Assembly (NCBI RefSeq): GCF_027497235.1
Contig: NZ_CP114902.1
Coordinates: 1,625,501-1,689,500 of the forward strand
Direction of reading: 5' to 3'
Origin: Micromonospora sp. WMMD1128
GTDB lineage: Bacteria > Actinomycetota > Actinomycetes > Mycobacteriales > Micromonosporaceae
DNA length: 64,000 nucleotides
Part shown: piece after piece, positions 8,443-16,649 of the stretch
How the letters are laid out: the number at the start of each line of letters is the position of its first letter
Position numbering within the stretch: position 1 is the stretch's first letter
Made by a program: the position numbers and the translations under genes
Notes under the pieces: generated by a model
The model's input: only the letters and a program-made list of their open reading frames with translations
Databases searched by the model: none
Told to the model about the DNA's origin: nothing

Positions 8443-8706
8443 CGAGCACGGGGATGGGCAGGGGCGCTCGCGGCGGCCGGTGAGCGCCTCAGCGCGACCA
8501 CCGTGGGCGCGCACGCCGGTCGTCCCGGGTGCTGCGGCCCTGGCGCCGGGGGCGGCCGGGCCCCGAAGGGGCGGCCACCGGCCCGGTCGGCCGCCGCGAG
8601 CGGCCTACGGTACGAGGGTAGTCGCGTGAGATGAGCCACACAATGGGAATATCGAAGCCGGTCAGGGACGGTCCGTGGTCGGTCCGGAAGTGTCGGACCG
8701 CGGGCG

Positions 8707-8712
8707 TACCGT
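8707..8712 (+). promoter_or_regulatory. -10 element for leaderless uvrB transcript
   Basis: TACCGT ends seven bases before the uvrB ATG, matching TANNNT at leaderless spacing. No Shine-Dalgarno is present immediately upstream. I see no LexA/SOS palindrome in the 365-base upstream region. Confidence 0.5.
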
Positions 8713-8719
8713 TGGGTTC

Positions 8720-10831
8720 ATGGCGCTCGACATTCCCCGGCTCGACGGTCGTTTCCAGGTCGTCAGTGAGTTCCAGCCGGCCGGCGACCAGCCGGCGGCC
8801 ATCGACGACCTTGAGCGTCGCGTGCGGCGCGGCGACCGCAACACGGTGCTGCTCGGCGCGACCGGCACCGGCAAGAGCGCCACCACGGCGTGGCTGGTCG
8901 AGCGGTTGCAGCGGCCCACCCTGGTGCTCGCGCCCAACAAGACCCTCGCCGCCCAGCTCGCCAAGGAGTTCGGCGAGCTGCTGCCGCACAACGCGGTGGA
9001 ATACTTCGTCTCCTACTACGACTACTACCAGCCCGAGGCATACATCCCGCAGACCGACACCTACATCGAGAAGGACTCCTCGATCAACGAGGAGGTCGAG
9101 CGGCTGCGGCACTCGGCGACCATGTCGCTGCTGACCCGGCGGGACGTCATCGTGGTGGCCACCGTGTCGGCGATCTACGGCCTGGGCACGCCGGAGGAAT
9201 ACCTCGACCGCGCCGTGCGGGTGAAGGTGGGGCAGGAGCTCGACCGCGACCAACTGCTGCGCCGGCTGGTCGACATCCAGTACACGCGCAACGACATGGC
9301 CTTCCAGCGCGGCACGTTCCGGGTGCGTGGCGACACGCTGGAGATCATCCCGGCCTACGAGGAGCTGGCCGTCCGGATCGAGCTGTTCGGTGACGAGATC
9401 GAGAAGCTCTACTACCTCAACCCGTTGACCGGGGACGTGGTCCGTGAGGTCGACAGCCTGATGATCTTCCCGGCCACGCACTACGCCGCCGGTCCGGAGC
9501 GGATGGAGCGGGCCACCCGCGACATCGAGGCCGAGCTGGGCGAGCGGCTGGCCGAGCTGGAGCGGCAGGGCAAGCTGCTGGAGGCGCAGCGACTGCGCAT
9601 GCGCACCACCTACGACCTGGAGATGATGCGCCAGGTGGGCTTCTGCTCCGGCATCGAGAACTACTCGATGCACATCGACGGCCGGCTGCCCGGCAGCCCG
9701 CCGCACTGCCTGCTCGACTACTTCCCGGACGACTTCCTCACCGTGGTCGACGAGTCACACGTGACCATCCCGCAGATCGGCGGCATGTACGAGGGCGACG
9801 CCTCCCGCAAGCGGATGCTCATCGACCACGGCTTCCGGTTGCCCAGCGCCGCCGACAACCGGCCCCTGCGCTTCGACGAATACCTGGAGCGGGTGGGCCA
9901 GATGGTCTTCCTCTCCGCCACCCCCGGCCCGTGGGAGCTGGAGCAGGCCCAGGGCGAGTTCGTCGAGCAGGTGATCCGCCCGACCGGCCTGATCGACCCC
10001 GAGGTGGTGGTGAAGCCGACCAAGGGGCAGATCGACGACCTCATGCACGAGATCAAGCTGCGCACCGAGCGGGACGAGCGGGTGCTCGTCACCACGCTCA
10101 CCAAGAAGATGGCCGAGGATCTCTCCGACTATCTGTTGGAGAACGGCATCCGGGTGCGTTACCTGCACTCCGAGGTGGACACGCTGCGCCGGGTCGAGTT
10201 GCTGCGCGAGCTGCGCAAGGGCGACTACGACGTGCTTGTCGGCATCAACCTGCTCCGCGAGGGTCTCGACCTGCCCGAGGTCTCCCTGGTGGCGATCCTC
10301 GACGCCGACAAGGAGGGCTTCCTGCGCAGCGGCCGGTCGCTGATCCAGACCATCGGTCGCGCGGCCCGTAACGTCTCCGGCCAGGTCCACATGTACGCCG
10401 ACAAGATCACCCCATCGATGGCGTCCGCGATCGACGAGACCAACCGGCGTCGGGCCAAGCAGATCGCGCACAACGAGGCCCACGGCATCAACCCCGAGCC
10501 GCTGCGCAAGAAGATCCACGACATCCTCGACGACATCTACCGCGAGGCGGAGGACACCGAGGCCACCACGGTCGGCGGCGCCGCCCGGCAGCTGTCCCGG
10601 GGCAAGGCGCCGGTCAAGGAGACGCGCAGCCGCAACGGTCGGGGCGGCGCGGCCACCCCGTCCCGGGAGGGCATGGCCCGGGCCGACCTCGCGAACCTCA
10701 TCCAGGAGCTCAACGACCAGATGCTGGCCGCCGCGCGGGAGCTCCAGTTCGAGCTGGCCGCGCGGATCCGCGACGAGGTCTCCGACCTCAAGAAGGAGCT
10801 GCGCGGGATGGACGCGGCCGGGGTGCGGTGA
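8720..10831 (+). CDS. uvrB: Excinuclease ABC subunit B
   Basis: This 703-residue protein is full length. It shows Walker A GATGTGKS, the beta-hairpin region [18 protein letters not shown], the DEAD-type Walker [16 protein letters not shown], helicase motifs V-VI ([26 protein letters not shown]), and a C-terminal UVR motif ([27 protein letters not shown]) that binds UvrC. It is the damage-verifying helicase of nucleotide excision repair. uvrA and uvrC lie 27 and 31 kb downstream in separate units. The start is at the MALDIPRL methionine. Confidence 0.98.
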   Translation: MALDIPRLDGRFQVVSEFQPAGDQPAAIDDLERRVRRGDRNTVLLGATGTGKSATTAWLVERLQRPTLVLAPNKTLAAQLAKEFGELLPHNAVEYFVSYYDYYQPEAYIPQTDTYIEKDSSINEEVERLRHSATMSLLTRRDVIVVATVSAIYGLGTPEEYLDRAVRVKVGQELDRDQLLRRLVDIQYTRNDMAFQRGTFRVRGDTLEIIPAYEELAVRIELFGDEIEKLYYLNPLTGDVVREVDSLMIFPATHYAAGPERMERATRDIEAELGERLAELERQGKLLEAQRLRMRTTYDLEMMRQVGFCSGIENYSMHIDGRLPGSPPHCLLDYFPDDFLTVVDESHVTIPQIGGMYEGDASRKRMLIDHGFRLPSAADNRPLRFDEYLERVGQMVFLSATPGPWELEQAQGEFVEQVIRPTGLIDPEVVVKPTKGQIDDLMHEIKLRTERDERVLVTTLTKKMAEDLSDYLLENGIRVRYLHSEVDTLRRVELLRELRKGDYDVLVGINLLREGLDLPEVSLVAILDADKEGFLRSGRSLIQTIGRAARNVSGQVHMYADKITPSMASAIDETNRRRAKQIAHNEAHGINPEPLRKKIHDILDDIYREAEDTEATTVGGAARQLSRGKAPVKETRSRNGRGGAATPSREGMARADLANLIQELNDQMLAAARELQFELAARIRDEVSDLKKELRGMDAAGVR

Positions 10832-10856
10832 GCGGCGCGACGGCCGGGCGGGCGCG

Positions 10857-11693
10857 ATGCTGACCGAGGCCGTGGTCGGGCTGCCCGCCCCCGCGCTACG
10901 TCCCTGGGTGGACCGTTACCTCGGCTACCGGGAGGAGCTGCCCGGGCCGGTGGTGCGCCGTGAGGTCGCCGGCGCGTTCGTCGTGCTGGTCCTCGGCTGG
11001 GGCGACCCGCTTGACATCACCGATCCGCGCGCCGCCGGGCGCGGCGCGTACGGCGCCAACGCGTTCCTCGCCGGCCCGTTCGACGGTTGGTGCGCCACCC
11101 GCGGCGCCGGCACGGGCACCGGGGCGCAGGTGCTGCTGACCGCCCCGGCGGCGCGGCGGTTGCTCGGGTTGCCGCTCGGCGAGTTGGCCAACCGGGTGGC
11201 CCCGGTCGACCGGGTCGCCGGGTGGCTGGCCCGGCTCCGCGACGAGCTGGCCGGCGAGCCCGGCTGGCCGGGGCGCTTCGCCCGCCTCGACGCCGCCCTG
11301 ACCGCCCGGCTGGCGGCCACCGACCCGGTCGACGGCCGCCTGCTGGCCGCCTGGCGGCGGCTCGACGGGAGCGGGGGCGCGGTCGGGGTGGCCGCGCTGG
11401 CCGACGAGATCGGCTGGTCCCGTCGTCACCTGGCGGTGCGGTTCCGCCAAGAGTTCGGGTTGCCGCCGAAGACCGTCGCCCGGCTGCTGCGCTTCCAGCG
11501 GGCGTACGCCACCCTGGGCCGGACGGTGCTGACCGCGCCGGCGGCCGACCCGGACGGGTCGGGCTGGGCGGAACGGGCGGCCCGGTGGGGCTACTACGAC
11601 CAGTCGCACCTGACCCGGGAGTTCCGGGAGTTCGCCGGTGCCCCGCCGGCGGCGTTGGCCCGGGCCGGATCGCATTCGTCCAATCCCGGCTGA
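10857..11693 (+). CDS. AraC family transcriptional regulator
   Basis: A 278-residue protein whose C-terminal third is an AraC double-HTH domain: VAALADEIGWSRRHLAVRF, FGLPPKTVARLLRFQRA and the second helix set WGYYDQSHLTREFREF. The N-terminal half resembles the sensor part of DUF6597-type AraC proteins. It starts 25 bases after uvrB and is followed 24 bases later by a VOC gene, with which it probably forms an operon; AraC-VOC pairs are common in actinomycetes. The effector is unknown. Confidence 0.88.
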   Translation: MLTEAVVGLPAPALRPWVDRYLGYREELPGPVVRREVAGAFVVLVLGWGDPLDITDPRAAGRGAYGANAFLAGPFDGWCATRGAGTGTGAQVLLTAPAARRLLGLPLGELANRVAPVDRVAGWLARLRDELAGEPGWPGRFARLDAALTARLAATDPVDGRLLAAWRRLDGSGGAVGVAALADEIGWSRRHLAVRFRQEFGLPPKTVARLLRFQRAYATLGRTVLTAPAADPDGSGWAERAARWGYYDQSHLTREFREFAGAPPAALARAGSHSSNPG

Positions 11694-11717
11694 CCCGGCC
11701 GGCGGCAGACTGGGGGC

Positions 11718-12086
11718 ATGCGAAGCATCTATCCGGTCCTCAGATATCCCGACGTCCACGCCGCCGTCGACTTCCTCCGGTCGGCGTTCGGCCTCACCGT
11801 CCACGAGGTGCACGCCGGGCCCGACGGCGCGGTGCGCCACGCTCAGCTCGGCCACGGCGACGACCTGGTCATGGTGGGTCCGGGTCCCGCGCCGGCGAGC
11901 CGGCCGGCGGACGACGACTACCGCCTCTACCTGGCCGTCGACGACGTCGACGCGCACCACGAGCGGGCCCGGGCAGCCGGCGCGGAAATCGTCCGGGCGC
12001 CGTACGACACCGATTACGGCTCCCGCGACTACGCGGCCCGCGACCCGGCCGGCATGGTCTGGTCGTTCGGCACGTACCGTCCCTGA
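11718..12086 (+). CDS. VOC family protein (glyoxalase/bleomycin-resistance fold)
   Basis: A 122-residue vicinal-oxygen-chelate protein with two beta-alpha-beta-beta-beta modules: YPDVHAAVDFLRSAFGL, the central YLAVDDVDAHHERARAAGAEIV, and the terminal YAARDPAGMVWSFGTY. It is cytoplasmic. Members include dioxygenases, isomerases and drug-sequestering proteins; nothing here fixes the substrate. Placement behind the AraC gene suggests co-expression. Confidence 0.88.
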   Translation: MRSIYPVLRYPDVHAAVDFLRSAFGLTVHEVHAGPDGAVRHAQLGHGDDLVMVGPGPAPASRPADDDYRLYLAVDDVDAHHERARAAGAEIVRAPYDTDYGSRDYAARDPAGMVWSFGTYRP

Positions 12087-12135
12087 GAAATTCCTGCGTG
12101 TCGATACTTCCATGTTGCTCTGTGCGAGCAGGCTA

Positions 12136-12164
12136 TTGCCGTGTGTGATGGTCATGCGTACGCT
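12136..12164 (+). promoter_or_regulatory. Promoter of the XRE/DUF5753 gene
   Basis: TTGCCG (12136-12141), a 17-base spacer and TACGCT (12159-12164). A strong ribosome binding site, GGGAGG at 12172-12177, precedes the ATG at 12184. Confidence 0.55.
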
Positions 12165-12183
12165 CCCACCCTGGGAGGCGCGC

Positions 12184-13083
12184 ATGCCGTTGTCAGCAAG
12201 TCCGGTGGTCCGGCGAGTGCGGCTCGGTGTCGAGCTGCGTCGACTGCGTCGTCGGGAGTCGCTCACGCTCGAACAGGTCTGCACCCGGCTCGGTTGGGCC
12301 TCGACGTCGAAGCTGTCCCGCATCGAGCTGGGGCAGAGCCGGCCCGACCTGGCCGACGTGCTCGACCTGCTCGACGTCTACGAGGTGCCACGGCACCAGC
12401 GGGAGGATCTGATCGTCATCGCCCGCGACGCCGCCACCGGGCGCGGCTGGTCCAAGACGCTCGGCGAGATGGGTGAGCGGCAGCGGGCGTACGCGGAGTT
12501 GGAGGCCGGCGCCGAGCGCATCGTGGAATACCAGCCGGCGCTCGTACCCGGCCTGTTGCAGATCCCCGCGTACGCCCGGCTGCGGGTGTCGGCCGGTGCG
12601 TCGCTCGCCGGCGAGGTGGACGTGGAGGCCGATGTCCGGGCCCGGGCGGTGCGCCAGGAGCTGCTGGTCCGGGCGGACCCGCCGCACTACACCGCCCTGC
12701 TCGACGAGCGGGCCTGCGAGCCGGACGGGCTGCCGGCCGAGGTGTGGCGGGAGCAGGTGCGGCACCTGCTGGCGCTAGCCGAACGGTCGCACATCACCCT
12801 CCGGGTGGTGCCCCGCGGCGCCTCGCCCGGCGACGACCTGCATCCGCTCGCGCCGTTCTCCTACTATGCCTATCCCGACCCGGACGATCCGCGCACGGTC
12901 CTGGTCGAGACGCTCACCACCGACCTGCGCCTGGTCGCCGACGCCGACGTGGCCCGCTATGAGCAGGTGATCGAGCGGCTGCTCGCGGCAGCGCTGCCCG
13001 AGGAGGCGACGGTCGAGCTGCTCACCCGCCGGCTCGGCGTCGCGCCGGTGCCCCGGCCGCGGGACCCGCACGAGCTGGAGTGA
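12184..13083 (+). CDS. XRE family regulator with DUF5753 domain
   Basis: A 299-residue protein with an N-terminal HTH_31/XRE fold (GVELRRLRRRESLTLEQVCTRLGW, TSKLSRIELGQ) over residues ~10-70, then the DUF5753 domain, recognisable by YQPALVPGLLQIPAYAR and the central LLDERACEPDG. Such proteins are numerous in morphologically complex actinomycetes and often pair with a small DUF397 protein. No DUF397 gene lies beside this copy, unlike the locus at 46.6-47.6 kb. It has its own promoter and a GGGAGG ribosome binding site. Confidence 0.9.
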   Translation: MPLSASPVVRRVRLGVELRRLRRRESLTLEQVCTRLGWASTSKLSRIELGQSRPDLADVLDLLDVYEVPRHQREDLIVIARDAATGRGWSKTLGEMGERQRAYAELEAGAERIVEYQPALVPGLLQIPAYARLRVSAGASLAGEVDVEADVRARAVRQELLVRADPPHYTALLDERACEPDGLPAEVWREQVRHLLALAERSHITLRVVPRGASPGDDLHPLAPFSYYAYPDPDDPRTVLVETLTTDLRLVADADVARYEQVIERLLAAALPEEATVELLTRRLGVAPVPRPRDPHELE

Positions 13084-13176
13084 GGTCGCCGCGCGACCAC
13101 CGGGCCCGGCGCCCCCGATGCCCGTCGGGACCGGTGACCGCGCGTCGCGCGAAGGTTACGCGAGGGGTACGACACT

Positions 13177-13470
13177 TCAGGCCGGCACGTCGACGAAGTG
13201 CTCGACGAGCGGCGGGCCGGCGAAGAACGGCCCGATCAGGCCCCGCCACCGCCCGAAGCGCTCGGTCTGCCGGAAGTTCACGTCGTGCGCCTCGACCGAG
13301 TCCCACTCGACGAGCAGCACGAACCGGGTGGGCGACTCGACCCCGCGGGTCATCCGCACCGAGCGGCACCCCGGCGCCTCGGCGAGGACCGGCCGCGCCT
13401 GCGCGTACGCGGCGGCGAAGTCGTCCTCGTGTCCGGGCGTCACGTCGATGAGCGCAACCTCAAGAACCAT
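13177..13470 (-). CDS. Antibiotic biosynthesis monooxygenase (ABM) family protein
   Basis: A 97-residue ferredoxin-like alpha+beta barrel protein of the ABM superfamily, with VLEVALIDVTPGHEDDFAAAY, the APGCRSVRM strand and FVLLVEWDSVEAHDVNFRQ. The family includes quinone-forming monooxygenases and haem-degrading enzymes, but many members are uncharacterised and the function here is open. It is a lone minus-strand gene convergent with the XRE gene; the 93 bases between them hold only a six-base-pair GGTCGC/GCGACC hairpin. Confidence 0.85.
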   Translation of the reverse strand: MVLEVALIDVTPGHEDDFAAAYAQARPVLAEAPGCRSVRMTRGVESPTRFVLLVEWDSVEAHDVNFRQTERFGRWRGLIGPFFAGPPLVEHFVDVPA

Positions 13471-13573
13471 GCCCGCAGCCTTTCACGCCGGGCTCTGACC
13501 GGTACGCTCCGGGGGCGCTCCGGCGGGCCGCGCCCCTCCTACCGTGTCACCCGACGGGCGGGGGAGGACCACG

Positions 13574-14227
13574 ATGCTCGACTGGCTCACCGGCACCGCG
13601 TTCACCGTGTTCGGCGCCGGCACCACCTGGGCCGAGCTGCTCGGCTTCGGCACCGGCGTGGTCAACGTCTGGTTGGTCGCCCGCCAGCACATCGCCAACT
13701 GGCCCATCGGCATCGCCAACGTCCTGCTGCTGATGGTGCTGTTCCAGACCGCCGGCCTGTACGCCGACGCCGGCCTGCAACTGGTCTACGTGGCGCTCGG
13801 GGTGTACGGCTGGTGGCACTGGCTCTTCGGCGGCGACCGGCGCGGCCGGCTCACCGTGGCCCGCACCGGGCGGCGGGAGTGGTGGGGGCTCGGCGCGGCC
13901 GGGCTGCTGCTCACCGCCGGCCTGTGGGCGCTGCTGGACCGGGCCACCGACTCCACCGTCCCGTTTGCCGACGCGGTCACCACCGCGTTGTCGCTGCTGG
14001 CCACCTACGGGCAGACCCGCAAGCTGGTGGAGAGCTGGTGGCTGTGGATCGCCGCCGACCTGATCTACATCCCGCTCTACGCGTACAAGGGACTCTGGCT
14101 CACCGGCGGCCTGTATCTGATCTTTCTGGCCCTCTGCGTGGTCGGGTTGCGCGCCTGGCGGGCGGACCTGCGCCGGCGGGCGGCGGCCACGCCGGTGCCG
14201 CCCGGGCCGGCCCCGGTCGCCGCGTGA
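13574..14227 (+). CDS. pnuC: PnuC-type nicotinamide riboside/mononucleotide transporter
   Basis: A 217-residue integral membrane protein with about seven hydrophobic segments and PnuC hallmarks: ARQHIANWPIGIANVLL, YVALGVYGWWHWL and ESWWLWIAADLIYIPLYAYKGLW. It should import nicotinamide riboside by facilitated diffusion; the kinase domain of the next gene would trap it. The ATG at 13574 is preceded by GGGGGAGG. The stop overlaps the nadR start (GTGA), so the two are translationally coupled. A candidate promoter TTTCAC-16-TACGCT lies at 13481-13508. Confidence 0.93.
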   Translation: MLDWLTGTAFTVFGAGTTWAELLGFGTGVVNVWLVARQHIANWPIGIANVLLLMVLFQTAGLYADAGLQLVYVALGVYGWWHWLFGGDRRGRLTVARTGRREWWGLGAAGLLLTAGLWALLDRATDSTVPFADAVTTALSLLATYGQTRKLVESWWLWIAADLIYIPLYAYKGLWLTGGLYLIFLALCVVGLRAWRADLRRRAAATPVPPGPAPVAA

Positions 14228-15315
14228 CCGGGCGGTTCCGGCACGGGCTGGTGGTCGGCAAGTTCTATCCGCCGCACGCCGGGCACCACGCGCTCGTCGA
14301 GGCCGCCGCGGCCCGCTGCGCCGCGGTGACCGTGGTGGTGGCGCCGTCCCGGCGCGAGTCGGTCCCGCTGGACCTGCGGCTGGACTGGTTGCGCGAGGTT
14401 CACGCCGGCACCCCGTGGGTGCGGTTCGTCGGCCGCTACGACGACCACCCGGTCGACTACGCCGACCCGGCGGTCTGGGACCTGCACTGCGCGGTGTTCG
14501 CCGACGCGTTGGGCGGCGAGCCGGTGGACGCCGTCTTCTCCTCCGAGGCGTACGGCGAGGAGTTGGCCCGCCGGTTCGGCGCGGTCGCGGTCGACGTGGA
14601 TCCGGAGCGGCGGGCCGCGCCGGTCTCCGGCACCGCCGTGCGCGCGGACCCGGCGGCCCACTGGCGGTGGCTGAGTCCGCCGGTGCGGGCGTGGCTGGTC
14701 CGCCGGGTGGTGGTGGTCGGCGCCGAGTCCACCGGCACCACGACCATGGCGCGGGCGCTCGCCCGGCGTTTCGGCGCCGCCTGGGTGCCCGAGTACGGCC
14801 GCGAGCTGACCGGGCGCAAGCTCGCCGTGCTGCGCCGGTCCCGGCCGGAGGCCACCGTCTTCGACGTCACCTGGGACCGGGACGACTTCGTCGAGGTGGT
14901 ACGCGAGCAGCAGGCCGCCGAGGACGCGACGGCGCGGGTCGGCGGCCCGCTGCTGATCTGCGACACCGATGCCCGGGCCACCGCGGTCTGGGAGGAGCGT
15001 TACCTGGGCTCGTCCTCGGCGGAGGTGCGGGCGGCGGCCCGCCGGCCGGCGCTCTACCTGCTCACCGACCACGAGGGGGTGCCCTTCGCCGACGACGGCC
15101 TGCGTGACGGGGAGCACCTGCGGGCGTGGATGACCGGGCGGTTCCGCGCGGAGCTGGCCGGGTGCGGGGTGCCGGTGGTCGAGCTGCGCGGGGCGCACGA
15201 GGAGCGCCTGGCCACCGCCGTCGCCGCGGTCGAGACCGTGCTCGCGGCCGGCTGGTCGTTCGCCGATCCGGTGCTGCCCGCCGACCCGACGGCATATTCA
15301 AAGCTAGCCTCCTAG
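14224..15315 (+). CDS. nadR: NadR-type NMN adenylyltransferase / ribosylnicotinamide kinase
   Basis: A 363-residue bifunctional enzyme without the N-terminal repressor HTH of enteric NadR. The first half is a nucleotidyltransferase with GKFYPPHAGHH and VSGTAVRADP (ISGTxxR motif). The second half, from about residue 160, is a kinase with P-loop GAESTGTTTMARAL. It converts nicotinamide riboside to NMN and then to NAD+. GTG at 14224 overlaps the pnuC stop by four bases. Lacking a DNA-binding domain, it is probably only catalytic. Confidence 0.93.
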   Translation: MTGRFRHGLVVGKFYPPHAGHHALVEAAAARCAAVTVVVAPSRRESVPLDLRLDWLREVHAGTPWVRFVGRYDDHPVDYADPAVWDLHCAVFADALGGEPVDAVFSSEAYGEELARRFGAVAVDVDPERRAAPVSGTAVRADPAAHWRWLSPPVRAWLVRRVVVVGAESTGTTTMARALARRFGAAWVPEYGRELTGRKLAVLRRSRPEATVFDVTWDRDDFVEVVREQQAAEDATARVGGPLLICDTDARATAVWEERYLGSSSAEVRAAARRPALYLLTDHEGVPFADDGLRDGEHLRAWMTGRFRAELAGCGVPVVELRGAHEERLATAVAAVETVLAAGWSFADPVLPADPTAYSKLAS

Positions 15316-15410
15316 GATGCGCTGCGGGTGGTGATGCGGGGCACCTGACAGCGATTGATGGGCGTCCGGAGATGCGCCAGGCGGGCGGGATGGTGAAGAA
15401 TGGCGGCCGA

Positions 15411-15515
15411 GGAGGGGAGTATTCCCCCGCGACGGAGTCGTCAGCACGGAAGAGCGCCAGCTCGACCCGGCTCCGTCGGTCGGCTCCCGCAAGGGCGTCG
15501 GCGGAAGAGACCTCC
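15411..15515 (+). ncRNA. yybP-ykoY (Mn2+) riboswitch
   Basis: The region has the conserved sequence order of this class: GGAGG then GGAGTA (15411-15421), CGTCAGCACGG (15439-15449), and the 3' GGCGGAAGAGA then CCTCC (to 15515). P1 is GGAGG/CCTCC, closing the two conserved internal-loop strands GGAGTA and GAGA. The class senses Mn2+ and often controls TerC/Alx-type genes, as here. The 3' P1 strand plus five bases (CCTCCGACAG, 15511-15520) is also complementary at 9 of 10 positions to CTGCCGGAGG at 15587-15596, the terC Shine-Dalgarno, giving a translational switch. Confidence 0.85.
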
Positions 15516-15591
15516 GACAGTCACCACAGTCAGCGTTGACGCACCCCGGCCCGCACCCGGCGTACGGTGTGCCCGACGCTGCGTGTCTGCC

Positions 15592-15596
15592 GGAGG
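15592..15596 (+). promoter_or_regulatory. terC Shine-Dalgarno that decides a TTG start
   Basis: GGAGG is directly abutted by an ATG (15597), followed in frame by TTG (15603, six-base spacing) and GTG (15609, 12-base spacing). Only TTG has ideal spacing, and it gives an N terminus MNVSALVW. The site is inside the segment predicted to pair with the riboswitch 3' strand. Confidence 0.6.
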
Positions 15597-15602
15597 ATGG
15601 AT

Positions 15603-16601
15603 TTGAACGTGTCCGCATTGGTGTGGGCGGTAACCCTGACCGCGATGATCGCGGTCCTGATGGCTGACCTGTTCATCATCGGCCGCCGCCCGCACGAGCC
15701 GAGCGTCCGCGAGTCGAGCCTGTGGGTCGGCTTCTACGTCGCTCTGGCGCTGCTCTTCGGCGTGCTGCTCTGGGTGACCGCCGGGCCGAGCGTGGCCGGG
15801 CAGTTCTACACCGGCTGGCTCACCGAATACAGCCTCTCGGTGGACAACCTCTTCGTCTTCGTGATCATCATGGGCCGGTTCGGGGTGCCCCGGCAGTACC
15901 AGCAGAAGGTGCTGCTCATCGGCATCCTGCTGGCGTTGGTCATGCGCGGCGGCTTCATCGCGGCCGGCGCCGCGCTGATCTCCCAGTTCTCCTGGGTGTT
16001 CTACATCTTCGGCGCGTTCCTCATCTACACCGCGGTGAACCTGGCCCGGCAGGGTGAGCCGGACGAGGACGAGTTCAGCGAGAACGTGCTGATCCGGTGG
16101 AGCCGCAAGGCGCTCCCGCTGTCCCGGGACTTCGACGGGGCGCGGATGACCACCCGGGAGAACGGACGGTGGCTGTTCACCCCGATGCTGATCGTGATGA
16201 TCGCGATCGGCACCACCGACCTCATCTTCGCGCTCGACTCGATCCCGGCGATCTTCGGCATCACGCAGGAGCCGTACCTGGTCTTCACCGCGAACGTCTT
16301 CGCGTTGATGGGGCTGCGGCAGCTCTACTTCCTGCTCGGCGGCCTGCTGGACCGGCTGATCTACCTCAGCTACGGGCTGGCCGTGGTGCTCGGCTTCATC
16401 GGGGTGAAGCTGGTCCTGGAGGCGCTCGCCGACAACAACCTGCCGTTCCTCAACGGCGGCGAGCCGGTGGCCTGGGCGCCGCACATCCCGATCTGGCTCT
16501 CGCTGACGGTCATCCTCGGCACGCTTGCCGTGGCCACGGTGGCGAGCCTGGCCAAGTCGTCGCGGGACCGACGCCGGGAGTTGGCCGAGGCCCGCCGCTG
16601 A
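15603..16601 (+). CDS. TerC/Alx family membrane protein, riboswitch-controlled
   Basis: About 332 residues with nine or so hydrophobic segments. TerC hallmarks are ADLFIIGRRPHEPSVRES, LTEYSLSVDNLFVFV (acidic, membrane-embedded), GTTDLIFALDSIPAIFGIT and VFALMGLRQLYFLLGGLLDRL. The conserved acidic residues are the presumed metal ligands. Family members are linked to Mn2+ export or metal loading of exported proteins. The Mn2+ riboswitch supports a manganese role and expression when cytosolic Mn2+ is high. The gene is convergent with the NlpC/P60 gene. Confidence 0.92.
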   Translation: MNVSALVWAVTLTAMIAVLMADLFIIGRRPHEPSVRESSLWVGFYVALALLFGVLLWVTAGPSVAGQFYTGWLTEYSLSVDNLFVFVIIMGRFGVPRQYQQKVLLIGILLALVMRGGFIAAGAALISQFSWVFYIFGAFLIYTAVNLARQGEPDEDEFSENVLIRWSRKALPLSRDFDGARMTTRENGRWLFTPMLIVMIAIGTTDLIFALDSIPAIFGITQEPYLVFTANVFALMGLRQLYFLLGGLLDRLIYLSYGLAVVLGFIGVKLVLEALADNNLPFLNGGEPVAWAPHIPIWLSLTVILGTLAVATVASLAKSSRDRRRELAEARR

Positions 16602-16607
16602 CCGTTT

Positions 16608-16648
16608 CGTCGGGTGCCGTTCCCGCCGGCCGGGGGCGACACCCGACG
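16608..16648. terminator. Stem-loop between convergent terC and NlpC/P60 gene
   Basis: CGTCGGGTG (16608-16616) pairs perfectly with CACCCGACG (16640-16648) around a GC-rich 23-base loop. It lies between the two stop codons, with no T-tract. Confidence 0.45.
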
Positions 16649-16649
16649 G

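Noticed and set aside
8443-8719. LexA (SOS) box sought upstream of uvrB, and likewise upstream of uvrA
   Set aside because: No TCGAAC-N-GTTCGA-like palindrome was found in either upstream region.
10857-14227. AraC, VOC, XRE and ABM genes considered as a biosynthetic cluster
   Set aside because: No core synthase, carrier protein or precursor gene is present; these are unlinked regulators and small enzymes.
15535-15568. TTGACG and TACGGT considered as a terC promoter
   Set aside because: The spacer is 22 bases, too long for the principal sigma factor, and the pair lies downstream of the riboswitch aptamer.
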